Source: Candidatus Zambryskiibacteriota bacterium (lineage in GTDB: Bacteria; Patescibacteriota; Minisyncoccia; Phycocordibacterales; Zambryskibacteraceae). Taken from it: a stretch of DNA of 45,875 bases. Position 1 is the stretch's first letter, and every line of letters begins with the position of its first letter. Shown one piece after another: positions 22,510-30,226 of this stretch. The position numbers were made by a program, and so were the translations under genes. The notes below the pieces were generated by a model. The model saw only the letters and a list, made by a program, of their open reading frames with translations, did not search any database and was not told where the DNA came from. Location of the stretch: positions 1 to 45,875 of the forward strand of contig JACPAD010000002.1 of NCBI GenBank assembly GCA_016180955.1. The letters run 5' to 3'.

Positions 22510-22644
22510 ATGTCTACAACATATAAGCCGAAAAAGAGAAAGAGGCAAAGAAGGCACGGCTTCCTATCGAGGCAGAAAACTTCCACTGGCAAGCGAACTA
22601 TCAGGAACCGCCGCCGCAAAGGGCGATTTCGTCTAGCCGCTTAA
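22510..22644 (+). CDS. rpmH: 50S ribosomal protein L34 (bL34)
   Basis: 44 residues, MSTTYKPKRKRQRRHGFLSR and onwards, with the L34 signature HGFLSRQKTSTGKRTIRNRR and a basic tail. Normal length. Divergent from dnaA and first of rpmH-rnpA-yidC; its TAA overlaps the ATG of rnpA by 1 nt (TAATG). No Shine-Dalgarno. Confidence 0.97.
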   Translation: MSTTYKPKKRKRQRRHGFLSRQKTSTGKRTIRNRRRKGRFRLAA

Positions 22645-22901
22645 TGGTTTCTGACCATTTCTATTTACACAGAAGACCCTCAAGCACTGTTCAAGTGGTT
22701 ATTTCCGTATCAAAAAAAATTTCTAAAAAAGCAGTCGTGAGAAACAGAATCCGCCGGCGCATTCGCCCGATCGTGCATGAATTTATTTCCGATCTTAAAC
22801 CGGCGACATACTTTATCGTTGCCAAGCCGGGAGCGGAAAATATCAAAGGAAAAGAATTAAAAGAAGAATTGTTTAGATTAATTAGGTCAATTAGAAATTA
22901 G
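22644..22901 (+). CDS. rnpA: Ribonuclease P protein component (short form)
   Basis: 85 residues. The core SKKISKKAVVRNRIRRRIRP carries the RNR motif that binds the RNase P RNA; the following helix and strand (KPATYFIVAKPGAE) fit. Typical RnpA is 110-120 residues, so the N-terminal part with the first helix and the RF..V...G region is missing. The C-terminal LIRSIRN is encoded by an ATTAGGTCAATTAG repeat (22873-22903). Coupled to rpmH by TAATG. Confidence 0.93.
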   Translation: MVSDHFYLHRRPSSTVQVVISVSKKISKKAVVRNRIRRRIRPIVHEFISDLKPATYFIVAKPGAENIKGKELKEELFRLIRSIRN

Positions 22902-22903
22902 GA
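22873..22903. repeat. ATTAGGTCAATTAGAAATTAG repeat at the rnpA 3' end
   Basis: AGATTAATTAGGTCAATTAG and the following bases match the words of the intergenic block at 29262-29347 (CTAATTA, AATTGACCTAA). Read in frame to the rnpA stop. Confidence 0.5.
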
Positions 22904-22918
22904 ATTATAATATTTTTT

Positions 22919-23629
22919 ATGTCTTATCTTTACCATACTTTTTTCTTCGACCCTCTTTATAACGTTCTTATACTGCTCTTTAAAATTTTTCCTTGGGCTG
23001 ATGCCGGCGTCATCGTCATTCTTCTTACTATATTGGTGCGGCTTGTTCTCTTCCCTCTCTCGCGCAAGGCGACTCTAACCCAGGCGAAGATGACTGAAGC
23101 CGGTCCAGAGCTCGAGAAGATCAAAGGGAAATATAAAGATAAGCCGGAAGAACAAACTCGCCGCACACTTGCTCTCTATCGAGAGAAAGGCATTAATCCA
23201 TTTTCCGGAATTCTTGTCATCATCATCCAGCTACCAATCATTCTTGCTCTTTACCAGATTTTTTTGCATTTCCCTGAGGTCAAAATTTCGCTCCTCTACT
23301 TTTTTGTGCCGGCGCCAGAAAGCATAGATACCACCTTCTTAGGTCTTTTTGATATTACCGGCAAGAGCCTGACTCTGGCATTTCTTGCCGGGGCATCAAC
23401 GTTTGCCCAGTTCAAAGTTTCAACGAAAAGCCAAACTGTTCCAAAAGGGAATTCTTTGGGGGACAATCTGGCTAAGAGCATGCAAACTCAAGCCAAATAT
23501 ATTTTCCCGATAATTATGTTCTTCATTGCTTACCAAGTATCCGGCGTGATAGGGTTGTACTTTTTCATTACCAACCTGTTCAGCATTGCCCAAGAAATTT
23601 TTGTGAGGAAAAATTTGAAAACTAGTTGA
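22919..23629 (+). CDS. yidC: Membrane protein insertase YidC/Oxa1
   Basis: 236 residues. Five predicted membrane helices; the core TILVRLVLFPLSRKATLTQAKM contains the conserved groove Arg, followed by the cytoplasmic hairpin (AGPELEKIKGKYKDKPEEQT) and NPFSGILVIIIQLPIILALYQ. It inserts membrane proteins with or without Sec. It lacks the big periplasmic P1 domain of proteobacterial YidC, as in Gram-positives. TATAAT (22906-22911) ends 7 nt before the ATG although rnpA is only 17 nt upstream, so it may have its own leaderless transcript. Confidence 0.95.
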   Translation: MSYLYHTFFFDPLYNVLILLFKIFPWADAGVIVILLTILVRLVLFPLSRKATLTQAKMTEAGPELEKIKGKYKDKPEEQTRRTLALYREKGINPFSGILVIIIQLPIILALYQIFLHFPEVKISLLYFFVPAPESIDTTFLGLFDITGKSLTLAFLAGASTFAQFKVSTKSQTVPKGNSLGDNLAKSMQTQAKYIFPIIMFFIAYQVSGVIGLYFFITNLFSIAQEIFVRKNLKTS

Positions 23630-24839
23630 GTCGAATGGCCCAAAGGGTTTGGTCAGTTTTATTGATAAAAACTAAATAATCTTCATTGGAAGAAAGTTTT
23701 GGTTTAAGTACATCCAAGTCAATATCGAAATCCGTTTTTGGATTTGAGACAAGCTGGGCTGTCTCGGAGTTAGTATCGAAGCGCCAGATATAGTCGGAGA
23801 AATGCGTTTTGCCTAAGTACCAGTTGTCCGGCTCCTGTCCGGAGAGACCGATAAGCGGCGTACCGCAAAAGAAGGTATTGACTTCTTTTGAAGACCATAT
23901 GCATTTTTCCGCCAAAGTTGACGGCAGGATTTCGGAAGAAGCGCCGGTTTGGCTATTTTTTACAAATAACTTGGTGCCGTTATTTTCGAAGTAAGAATAA
24001 AGAATGCGGCTGCCGTTAGAGTTAGCAATAGCCGTAAGTCCTTGAAGCGGCCCCAGTATTTTACTCAAAGAGCCGCCGGCAGAATTTAAAAAATAGGCAA
24101 ACCCCGGAGCATTGGCGCTTGCTTCGGTATAAACGAGTAAGTTGTTGCCCGCTCTTTCCAGTCGCCAGTTATCGAATGCCGATTGGAAAAGTGTTCGTAG
24201 AGAAGTGCCGGTAAAAGTCGAAGAGACGATAGCATTTGTATCTCTAAGTACATAAAAGAGTGTGTTGCCTGCCTGTGCAGGCAGGCCCGAGCCAACAGCC
24301 ACAGAGTTTATATCTCCGCGCAAGAGAGTAGACGAAACGGTATAAAGAGCATCTGTAGAGGTGCTTTGTGGAGGAGTAAGAGCAAGGGAGAGATTTTCTA
24401 CCACACCAGAAGAATCATTCTCAAGAGATCTAAAGAGAACAGCGTTGCCATCTGGTCTGAAATAGGCCTCGTATATCTTGGGTAAAGTCTGGTTGGTGAT
24501 TTTTATCTTCCCATTCGTTTCCAGATTGACTTCGTAAATGTGGCCGGTGGCGCGGTCGACGTATCGCACCAGATTGCCAAACGTCGTAAAGCCTGCTACC
24601 GGTGTATTGGAGATGCGGAAGAGTTTATCTTCGGCAGTAATGTTATCGTCAAACGAAGTGGTTTCTCCCACGGTGTCCTCGCTAGTGCTTAAAGCAGGAA
24701 TATTAATATCTTCTCCCGAGCCGAACGGCAGGCCGTCTACGATTGTTTCAACGATCGGTATTTCAGAATCGCGCAGAATAAGCCACGCTCCAAAAGCGGC
24801 GATTACCAGAACACTAAGAATAATTAAAATCTTTTTCAT
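23622..24839 (-). CDS. Membrane-anchored, probably beta-propeller protein
   Basis: 405 residues. N-terminal signal anchor (ILIILSVLVIAAFGAWLIL), an acidic linker, then repeated strand-turn-strand units (GNLVRYVDRATGHIYEV, DGNAVLFRSLEN, GNTLFYVLRDTNAIV, GNNLLVYTEA, GSRILYSYFENNGT) that suggest a propeller with TolB/WD-like blades. Last gene of the secretion operon, 1 nt after the previous stop. The LPAQAG segment is encoded by the short palindrome at 24267-24286. Function unknown; envelope location likely. Confidence 0.72.
   Translation of the reverse strand: MKKILIILSVLVIAAFGAWLILRDSEIPIVETIVDGLPFGSGEDINIPALSTSEDTVGETTSFDDNITAEDKLFRISNTPVAGFTTFGNLVRYVDRATGHIYEVNLETNGKIKITNQTLPKIYEAYFRPDGNAVLFRSLENDSSGVVENLSLALTPPQSTSTDALYTVSSTLLRGDINSVAVGSGLPAQAGNTLFYVLRDTNAIVSSTFTGTSLRTLFQSAFDNWRLERAGNNLLVYTEASANAPGFAYFLNSAGGSLSKILGPLQGLTAIANSNGSRILYSYFENNGTKLFVKNSQTGASSEILPSTLAEKCIWSSKEVNTFFCGTPLIGLSGQEPDNWYLGKTHFSDYIWRFDTNSETAQLVSNPKTDFDIDLDVLKPKLSSNEDYLVFINKTDQTLWAIRLN
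24267..24286. repeat. Palindromic mini-repeat in a secretion-operon gene
   Basis: GCCTGCCTG-TG-CAGGCAGGC, 9-bp arms, read in frame as LPAQAG in a propeller loop. Confidence 0.6.
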
Positions 24840-24840
24840 T

Positions 24841-25677
24841 TTAGTTCATGTATACGGAGAAGTGCTCACCGCTTATATAAGGGACGACAATAATAGTAAC
24901 TCCGAAGGGCAGTCCGGCGCTTATATATGCTTGACGCTTAACTTCAGTTGCAACTTCATATTCTACTCTTAATCCTTTTGCCTTAGCATTGTTTGCGAAT
25001 GTTGCGATACTGCTAGCAGTTGGGTTTAATAAACTAACATCAACCGAGGTGCCGTCGTACTGTGCTTGAGAGGCATGATTTACTGTTGGAGGCCAAGTTT
25101 CTGTAACTTGAAATGAAGGGTTGCCGGAAGTATCGCGCATGGCCTTCAATTTATTGCCCAAATCGGTATTCATTTGGGCCTGGGTGCCATTCACAATTTG
25201 ATTTTTGATGCTCAACCCGAAAGAGTTTGCATTCGAACATGAAGAGCAATTTCTGTAGCGAACAGTTACACCAGAACTATTTACATAAGAAAAAGGGCAA
25301 TTTCCCTGACACCCGGTACCTACACCTCCGCCTCCCCCCAGGGTGCTAGTAGCTATCTCTTGGACTGGAATATTTAGATTGAAATTTACCAAACCGGGAT
25401 TAATGGTATAGACGATGAGCCAAGCAGCCATGGCCAATAAGAGTCCCCAGAGCGCATTCTCGATAACTCCCTTGGCCTCGTTCTTGCCGCTGAAGGCGTC
25501 CGTCGACATGTACTTGATGCCGCCAAAGATGATGCGTACCACCGCCAGTACCCCGGCAATGCCGATGATGAGCCGGAAAAGCCCGGGAATATAAGTTGCG
25601 GTGGTCACAGTCTGAACCAATTCATTGGCTGGACCAAGAGGTAACTTTTCTAAAAGTGTGTATTCAGTTGGGTTCAT
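24841..25677 (-). CDS. VirB2/TrbC-like membrane protein fused to a peptidase-like domain
   Basis: 278 residues. Two membrane helices (LFRLIIGIAGVLAVVRIIFGG and ENALWGLLLAMAAWLIVYTI) surround a charged loop as in VirB2/TrbC pilin-like subunits. After a Gly-rich linker and four close cysteines (CQGNC, CSSC), the C-terminal part reads WPPTVNHASQAQYDGTSVDV and GEHFSVYM, which recalls M15/LAS-type D-Ala peptidases (H..D and E..H zinc ligands), although one expected His looks like Gln (AQYDG). Taken from ATG 25677; a TTG at 25686 is also in frame. Overlaps the upstream gene by 14 nt. Confidence 0.65.
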   Translation of the reverse strand: MNPTEYTLLEKLPLGPANELVQTVTTATYIPGLFRLIIGIAGVLAVVRIIFGGIKYMSTDAFSGKNEAKGVIENALWGLLLAMAAWLIVYTINPGLVNFNLNIPVQEIATSTLGGGGGVGTGCQGNCPFSYVNSSGVTVRYRNCSSCSNANSFGLSIKNQIVNGTQAQMNTDLGNKLKAMRDTSGNPSFQVTETWPPTVNHASQAQYDGTSVDVSLLNPTASSIATFANNAKAKGLRVEYEVATEVKRQAYISAGLPFGVTIIVVPYISGEHFSVYMN

Positions 25678-26347
25678 CGTTTCCAAATTTTACTAAGAAA
25701 CTCTTTTTAGCAGACTGGAGTATTTTATTCGCACTTTTTACTTCAATAGAGATAAACGCTTCGCCCGAACCCTCTTCCGGCGCGCGGTAAGTGGCAGAAC
25801 TCTCGGTACTTGATTTTCCGCTATTTGTTCCCCATTGATAAGCTATGTCACTAGCGCTGAAAAAGAGCGGAAAGGTATCAAAAGTTACTTCCGGCTCTCG
25901 CAGGATGTAATTGCCGCCCACTTCCCTGTGGAACATGAAGCCATAAAGTGGGCTGTTCTCATAAACCAGAAGCGACGGCGAGACCGGAGTAATGACAGTA
26001 GAAGATTGCGCTAGAGTATCGCCTTCACTTGACACAATCTCTATCTTAATAGCTTGTGATTTGGAGAGCACGGAGTCGACAAATGACAGAGTATTTTTTC
26101 CCACCCCGCTAATGCTGCCGAGGACGGTGCCGTTCCGACTCCATTTGTAATTAAGAGCAGTTGAGTTGCCAAGCCCTTGTGGTACCGCAACCAAGGTAAT
26201 TCTTGACTGGCTAGACCAAAGCGTCCGCCCGTAATAAAAAGGCGGCGTATAGCCCTCTCCCTGCCAAAGGATGTCAACTGATTGCGCGAACGCGATTGCG
26301 GGAGTAAGAATTAAGAAGTAGAAAGTAAGAATGAAAACTTTTTTCAT
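25664..26347 (-). CDS. Secreted protein of the secretion operon, unknown
   Basis: 227 residues from MKKVFILTFYFLILTPAIAF, a signal peptide with likely cleavage at AFA-QS. The mature part is beta-rich (LWSSQSRITLVAVPQ, YKWSRNGTVLGSISG, YRAPEEGSGEAFISIEVKSA), resembling two Ig-like folds. The start overlaps the preceding stop as ATGA; a longer frame upstream lies over that gene. No enzyme motif; probably an extracytoplasmic component of the T4SS-like machine. Confidence 0.72.
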   Translation of the reverse strand: MKKVFILTFYFLILTPAIAFAQSVDILWQGEGYTPPFYYGRTLWSSQSRITLVAVPQGLGNSTALNYKWSRNGTVLGSISGVGKNTLSFVDSVLSKSQAIKIEIVSSEGDTLAQSSTVITPVSPSLLVYENSPLYGFMFHREVGGNYILREPEVTFDTFPLFFSASDIAYQWGTNSGKSSTESSATYRAPEEGSGEAFISIEVKSANKILQSAKKSFLVKFGNDEPN

Positions 26348-26697
26348 CTTTTCATTATATCTAATTTTGTAATATCTGCTCCCGGAATAACTTCTTGAAT
26401 TTTTGATTGAAGGGCTAAGTAACTTACAGCGGCAGTCCAAGCGGGCAGAGCAGAAACAAATGGAATTATTTCAGCAACTGATGCGCCGCCAAAAGCAAAA
26501 AGTCGTTTCGGCTTCATAAAGCTTATTTCGTGTGTTCTAAACCATACGTAAAAGGTTAATGCGGCGAATATTCCCACCAGCCACCCCATGAAAATAAAAG
26601 TTAAAAGCGCTTGAAGGGCGTCGAAAAAGAAAGCCACTGAGATCATGAGTACAACGGTATTAGTTTTTAATCCTTTCTCTTTTTTCTCATCCGGCAT
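26344..26697 (-). CDS. Small membrane protein of the secretion operon
   Basis: 117 residues with two to three membrane segments (VVLMISVAFFFDALQALLTFIF, WLVGIFAALTFYVWF, VAEIIPFVSALPAWTAAVSYL). The start overlaps the VirB4 stop by 11 nt and its stop overlaps the next start by 4 nt. Conserved position in similar CPR operons as far as I recall; role unknown. Confidence 0.72.
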   Translation of the reverse strand: MPDEKKEKGLKTNTVVLMISVAFFFDALQALLTFIFMGWLVGIFAALTFYVWFRTHEISFMKPKRLFAFGGASVAEIIPFVSALPAWTAAVSYLALQSKIQEVIPGADITKLDIMKR

Positions 26698-28555
26698 TTT
26701 GAGCTTCTTTTATTTCTTTGTTTTGGGCTGCAAGAGCCGTTTCTTTGTCCTCCGCCGCTTCTTGCTTGGCTTTCTTTATGGCAAGGACTTGGGAGGGATC
26801 GGAAGTAATGATTTGGTCCTCGGTATAAGAGGCGATATTTTTTATCGCCACATGCTTCAGACCCGCAAAGAAAATCCCTTCGCCCACGTCGGACTCGAGC
26901 AAGAGATATTTCTCTTCGTCCGTGAGATTAAATGTTTTCTGGAGTTCGTCAATGGTGGCCGGAGATTGTTTGAGTAGCAGTTGGATGGAAGAGTTGGTAA
27001 TGATTGGCACGCCGTACGGACTCTTCAGGAAATCCCCTACGTCTTGAGTGATAGTAGCGACGCCTAAGAAGTATTTACGTCCGCGCTTGACAAGCCCCAT
27101 GAGGAAAGAAGCCGTATCATCGGACTTCATCATCCACCACGCCTCGTCAATGACTAAGAGGCGCTTCCTTAATTCTTTCCTGATGGCGTTCCAGATATAG
27201 TGCGTGACGATATACATAGCAATGGGCTTGAGCTCGTCCTCCATGTCGCGGAGAGAAAAGACTACGAACTTCTTGTTGATATCGACATTGGTCGGACGAT
27301 TGATGAAGCCGGCCCAAGTGCCCTTGGTATACTTCGAGAGTCGCTGAGCCAAGGACTCCCCACCCTCCATACCGGAGAGCACCAGCTCGAAGTCAGACAT
27401 CAAAGGTGGCTCGATATTGCTGAAATCAGACTCGACAGTGATGTCCTTAAGAGCATAAGTTTCGGTAATAGCGCGGTCGATAATGGCGTCTTCCTCGGCC
27501 GTCAGGCCCCCCATCATTAAACGGAAAAGACCTACGAGATTAATAATATTAGAACGTAAGACGTTCGCCGCGCTCTCTCCCGCCGTAGGTTGTGGCAGGT
27601 CAAAGGGGTTGATGTGGTGCTCGGAGTTAAGGGAGATTTTGAAGTAGCGGCCGCCGGTGGCCTCGGCCATGTACTCATACTCACGTTCCGGGTCAATGAC
27701 GATGACCTCGGTATCAAACATTAAAGTGCGTAATATCTCGAGCTTAGCGGCGTACGACTTGCCGGCGCCGGCCTTGGCGAAGATGACGGAGTTGTAGTTT
27801 TCAAGCGAGAAGCGGTCGAAGAGGACCAATGATGAATTATGCCGGTTGACGCCATAAAGGACGCCTTTGTCGGAAGTAAGGTCGAAGGAAGTGAATGGGA
27901 AGAGCGACGATAAAGGAGAGGAATTGAGCTTGGAGTGGACATTTAAAAGGTCGTTGCCTAAAGGCAGAGTGCTTTTATAACCTTGCTCCTGTTGGAAAAG
28001 AGCTGGCTTGACGTAGATAAGCTTGGCCTCGAGAATGGATTTGATTTCTGACTCAATCTTGTCGAGCTCGGCGTCGGAGTCACCGTAAATGGTGATGTAG
28101 AGCCCGACGTCGAAGAGTTTCTCTTGCGCCTGCTGGAGCTGGTCGCGCAGATTCTCGAGGTCCTGATAAGCAACGTCGAGCACCGGGTCGCGCACCAACC
28201 CCTTCTCTTCTCTCATGTGGATCTGGCTTTGTACTTCGGCCACCTTCCTCTGGAATTGGCGCAAAACTCTGGAAGTCTCAATCGGATGGATGAAGATAGC
28301 GACGTCGAAGACCTTGTCCATATTGATAATGGGAGCGAACCATTCTTCGGAGAGGAAGCGCGGGTAGGAGATGACGAAGAAACTCCTAAGGATTTTCTCT
28401 CCCAGATTGATCTCTTTGGGCGTAACCTTGAGAGCCGAAGGAGCGATGATGTCTTTGAGCTCCAAAACCCCGGCCTCGAATATTTCTTGAGGCAGAATGG
28501 AGGAGATATCAGGTTTATTCTCTCTTTTCTTAAATAATGAGCTGAAAATTGACAT
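26687..28555 (-). CDS. virB4: VirB4/TraC-type secretion ATPase
   Basis: 622 residues from MSIFSSLFKK. The N-terminal half holds the end of the VirB4 assembly domain; the C-terminal half is an ATPase with Walker A FAKAGAGKSYAAKLE and Walker B RLLVIDEAWWMM, plus ITQDVGDFL and ITNSSIQLLLKQ typical of VirB4. It energises substrate translocation or pilus assembly in type IV secretion. Start at the ATG (28555) rather than the TTG (28567), which lies inside a 22-bp palindrome. A long helical Glu/Ala tail ends the protein. Confidence 0.93.
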   Translation of the reverse strand: MSIFSSLFKKRENKPDISSILPQEIFEAGVLELKDIIAPSALKVTPKEINLGEKILRSFFVISYPRFLSEEWFAPIINMDKVFDVAIFIHPIETSRVLRQFQRKVAEVQSQIHMREEKGLVRDPVLDVAYQDLENLRDQLQQAQEKLFDVGLYITIYGDSDAELDKIESEIKSILEAKLIYVKPALFQQEQGYKSTLPLGNDLLNVHSKLNSSPLSSLFPFTSFDLTSDKGVLYGVNRHNSSLVLFDRFSLENYNSVIFAKAGAGKSYAAKLEILRTLMFDTEVIVIDPEREYEYMAEATGGRYFKISLNSEHHINPFDLPQPTAGESAANVLRSNIINLVGLFRLMMGGLTAEEDAIIDRAITETYALKDITVESDFSNIEPPLMSDFELVLSGMEGGESLAQRLSKYTKGTWAGFINRPTNVDINKKFVVFSLRDMEDELKPIAMYIVTHYIWNAIRKELRKRLLVIDEAWWMMKSDDTASFLMGLVKRGRKYFLGVATITQDVGDFLKSPYGVPIITNSSIQLLLKQSPATIDELQKTFNLTDEEKYLLLESDVGEGIFFAGLKHVAIKNIASYTEDQIITSDPSQVLAIKKAKQEAAEDKETALAAQNKEIKEAQNAG

Positions 28556-28564
28556 GGTGATTTG

Positions 28565-28586
28565 CAAAGTGAGCTAGCTCACTTTG
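28565..28586. repeat. 22-bp perfect palindrome at the gene junction before virB4
   Basis: Arm CAAAGTGAGCT and its exact complement, covering the last codons and the stop (28574-28576) of the upstream gene and ending 9 nt before the virB4 ATG. As RNA it would form a hairpin in the ribosome-loading region. Confidence 0.75.
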
Positions 28587-29245
28587 AGCGGTTTTTCTGT
28601 TTCTCCGGGGTTGAAAGCTTTGTAGAAAAGCTCTATCACTTCTTCGGTGCCGAGTCTTGCGACACGGATGCCGGTGCGTACCAGTCCTTGTTCGACGACC
28701 GATAGACGTTCCTCGAGCTGACTCCTGTTTTCGTCAAACGCCGCCTCGCCTGCTAGAGCATTCTCTGAATTGTTGCCGACTTGTCCGCCAAAGCCTAGGC
28801 GTTGGCGGAAGTCGAAAGTTGAGACAATGCCACTTGCCGCCGCTGGATTTAATATTGTCGGAGAATAAGGGATTACCACGAAGAAGTGCTTGGTCATAAT
28901 GTTGGTGGATTCGGTGAAATTTTTTATGAACTCGATGTATTCGCGCACCTGTATCTTCATTAGATTGTTTGACTGCTCTTTCTCCTGTTCCTCAAGAAGG
29001 GCGATATAGGGTCTGATGTCGAGCTTGCGGCTCTGCACCAGTATCTCTATCGAGAAGTCGAGCGAGTTGAGGAAGTCCTGGAATTGGAAGAGGATGGCGT
29101 TCTTCTCGTCTGCGGACTTCAAGGAGAAGTTCATCGAAGAGCATAATAGAATGCCGCGCATGCCGCCATCCTTGAGGATAACAATGCCGTCTCTGACTTC
29201 CTTGATAGGAACAAACTCCTGTGTTGCATTTGTTGCCGCTGTCAT
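28574..29245 (-). CDS. VirB4 N-terminal-like protein (TraC-like)
   Basis: 223 residues from MTAATNATQEFVPIKEVRDG. The FVPIKEVRDGIVILKDGGMRGILLCSS opening and the LKSADEKNAILFQFQDFLNSLDF segment look like the first part of VirB4/TraC ATPases; no P-loop is present. It therefore looks like a split VirB4 N-domain, encoded just before the ATPase part. TATAAT (29257-29252) ends 6 nt before this ATG, giving the operon an internal leaderless promoter; the longer start at 29269 would overlap it. Confidence 0.75.
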   Translation of the reverse strand: MTAATNATQEFVPIKEVRDGIVILKDGGMRGILLCSSMNFSLKSADEKNAILFQFQDFLNSLDFSIEILVQSRKLDIRPYIALLEEQEKEQSNNLMKIQVREYIEFIKNFTESTNIMTKHFFVVIPYSPTILNPAAASGIVSTFDFRQRLGFGGQVGNNSENALAGEAAFDENRSQLEERLSVVEQGLVRTGIRVARLGTEEVIELFYKAFNPGETEKPLKVS

Positions 29246-29261
29246 AGCTACATTATAGCCT

Positions 29262-29352
29262 AATATCAATTAACCTAATTATTCTAATTAACCTAATTGA
29301 CCTAAAAATTTGGATTTTTAGAATAATTAGAGCAATTAGACTAATTAGAAAT
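29262..29352. repeat. AATTAACCTAATTA repeat block
   Basis: Reiterated CCTAATTA, TTCTAATTA and AATTGACCTAA words, partly self-complementary (CTAATTAG in both orientations), fill the gap between prgI and the TraC-like gene and run into the prgI stop codon. Related to the rnpA tail at 22873-22903. Confidence 0.6.
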
Positions 29353-29784
29353 TTGAGAATTCGAATCCTGAGTTACAGGATTCGAATTCTCTTTGATATC
29401 CAAGCTCCAAGTGAGTTCCTTAAGTTTGCTTTCCGAGAGTTTCGGCACATAAATTTGCTCGATAGGTTTTTTCTCCCTCGGTACGCCGGAGCTCTTGAGC
29501 GTAGGCGACTCTTTCTTCCAAATATAGAGCTTATTTCCCAGAGTATAGTTTAAAAATGACTCGATTAGATGAATAAATGGCTTCTCATTAACTTTGTAGA
29601 ATGCGAGCGCTGCCGTAAAGACGACAACTGGCAAAGAGAGGAGAATGGCTAGGAATTTTGGCAGAAAGGTAAGTAAAATGACGCAAATACCCGCTCCGCC
29701 GCCGAGATAGACGAATTGTTTGAAGGTCAAAGGGCCGAAAATCTTGTCCTCGACCTCGATAAATTGGGGAACTTGGAATCTCAT
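29341..29784 (-). CDS. prgI: PrgI-family secretion membrane protein
   Basis: 147 residues. MRFQVPQFIEVEDKIFGPLT, then two adjacent membrane helices (YLGGGAGICVILLTFLP and FLAILLSLPVVVFTAALAFY) and NEKPFIHLIESFLNYTLGNKLYIWKK are the PrgI (PF12666) pattern; PrgI sits with VirB4 and VirB6 in Gram-positive-type T4SS. The C-terminal ENSNPVTQDSNSQ is encoded by a perfect 16-bp-arm inverted repeat, and the stop lies in the ATTAG repeat. Confidence 0.88.
   Translation of the reverse strand: MRFQVPQFIEVEDKIFGPLTFKQFVYLGGGAGICVILLTFLPKFLAILLSLPVVVFTAALAFYKVNEKPFIHLIESFLNYTLGNKLYIWKKESPTLKSSGVPREKKPIEQIYVPKLSESKLKELTWSLDIKENSNPVTQDSNSQISN
29355..29391. repeat. Perfect inverted repeat in the prgI 3' end
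   Basis: Arms GAGAATTCGAATCCTG (29355-29370) and its exact complement (29376-29391) with a 5-nt loop, inside coding sequence. No T-run follows, so a classical terminator is unlikely. Confidence 0.75.
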
Positions 29785-29790
29785 AGGGTG

Positions 29791-30215
29791 GAATAATGAA
29801 TAAAGAATAATGAATTATGAATAGAATTCACGAGATTTTTTGATTAATCCTCGGCAAATTTTCTCAACTTTTACCGCCTGTTCGTCAAGGATTTGAAAAT
29901 CTGAATTGTTCACGTAGCCAACGTCTCTGGATATAAGCAACTGATTTCGCACTTCAATTATAGAACCAAAAGCCATTTGATAAAAGTTGTGCTTATCCTT
30001 ATAAGATTGTCTACCAAATCCTTCCGCAATATTGGATGTAATAGAGACGACAGCACGTCTAATCTGGCTAGTTAGGCCAAAAGCCTCTTCTTTTGGAAAT
30101 AATCTGGAAATTTTGTATATCTGTATAACAAGCTGGTGCCCTTCTTTCCATACATTTAAATCTTGGAATTTTTCAATTTTCCCTATCTTTATTCCTAATT
30201 CGTTATTCATTATTC
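29791..30215. mobile_element. Putative small cassette with inverted-repeat ends around a four-helix-bundle gene
   Basis: GAATAATGAATAAAGAA at 29791-29807 and the complement of GAATAATGAATAACGAA at 30199-30215 (16 of 17 matching) flank a single gene. The block sits between prgI and the next secretion gene. The repeat is low-complexity, so chance or a repeat family unrelated to movement remains possible. Confidence 0.4.
29815..30210 (-). CDS. Four-helix bundle protein (S23/IVP-like)
   Basis: 131 residues. FQDLNVWKEGHQLVIQIYKIS, FPKEEAFGLTSQIRRAVVSI and SNIAEGFGRQSYKDKHNFYQMA are the hallmark of the four-helix bundle family found as 23S rRNA intervening-sequence proteins, relatives of the retroelement accessory protein Avd. 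It presumably binds nucleic acid as a pentamer. It is unrelated to secretion and seems inserted in the operon; its ATG lies within the right inverted repeat and its stop just inside the left one. Confidence 0.9.
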   Translation of the reverse strand: MNNELGIKIGKIEKFQDLNVWKEGHQLVIQIYKISRLFPKEEAFGLTSQIRRAVVSITSNIAEGFGRQSYKDKHNFYQMAFGSIIEVRNQLLISRDVGYVNNSDFQILDEQAVKVEKICRGLIKKSREFYS

Positions 30216-30226
30216 AATTAGCGTAG

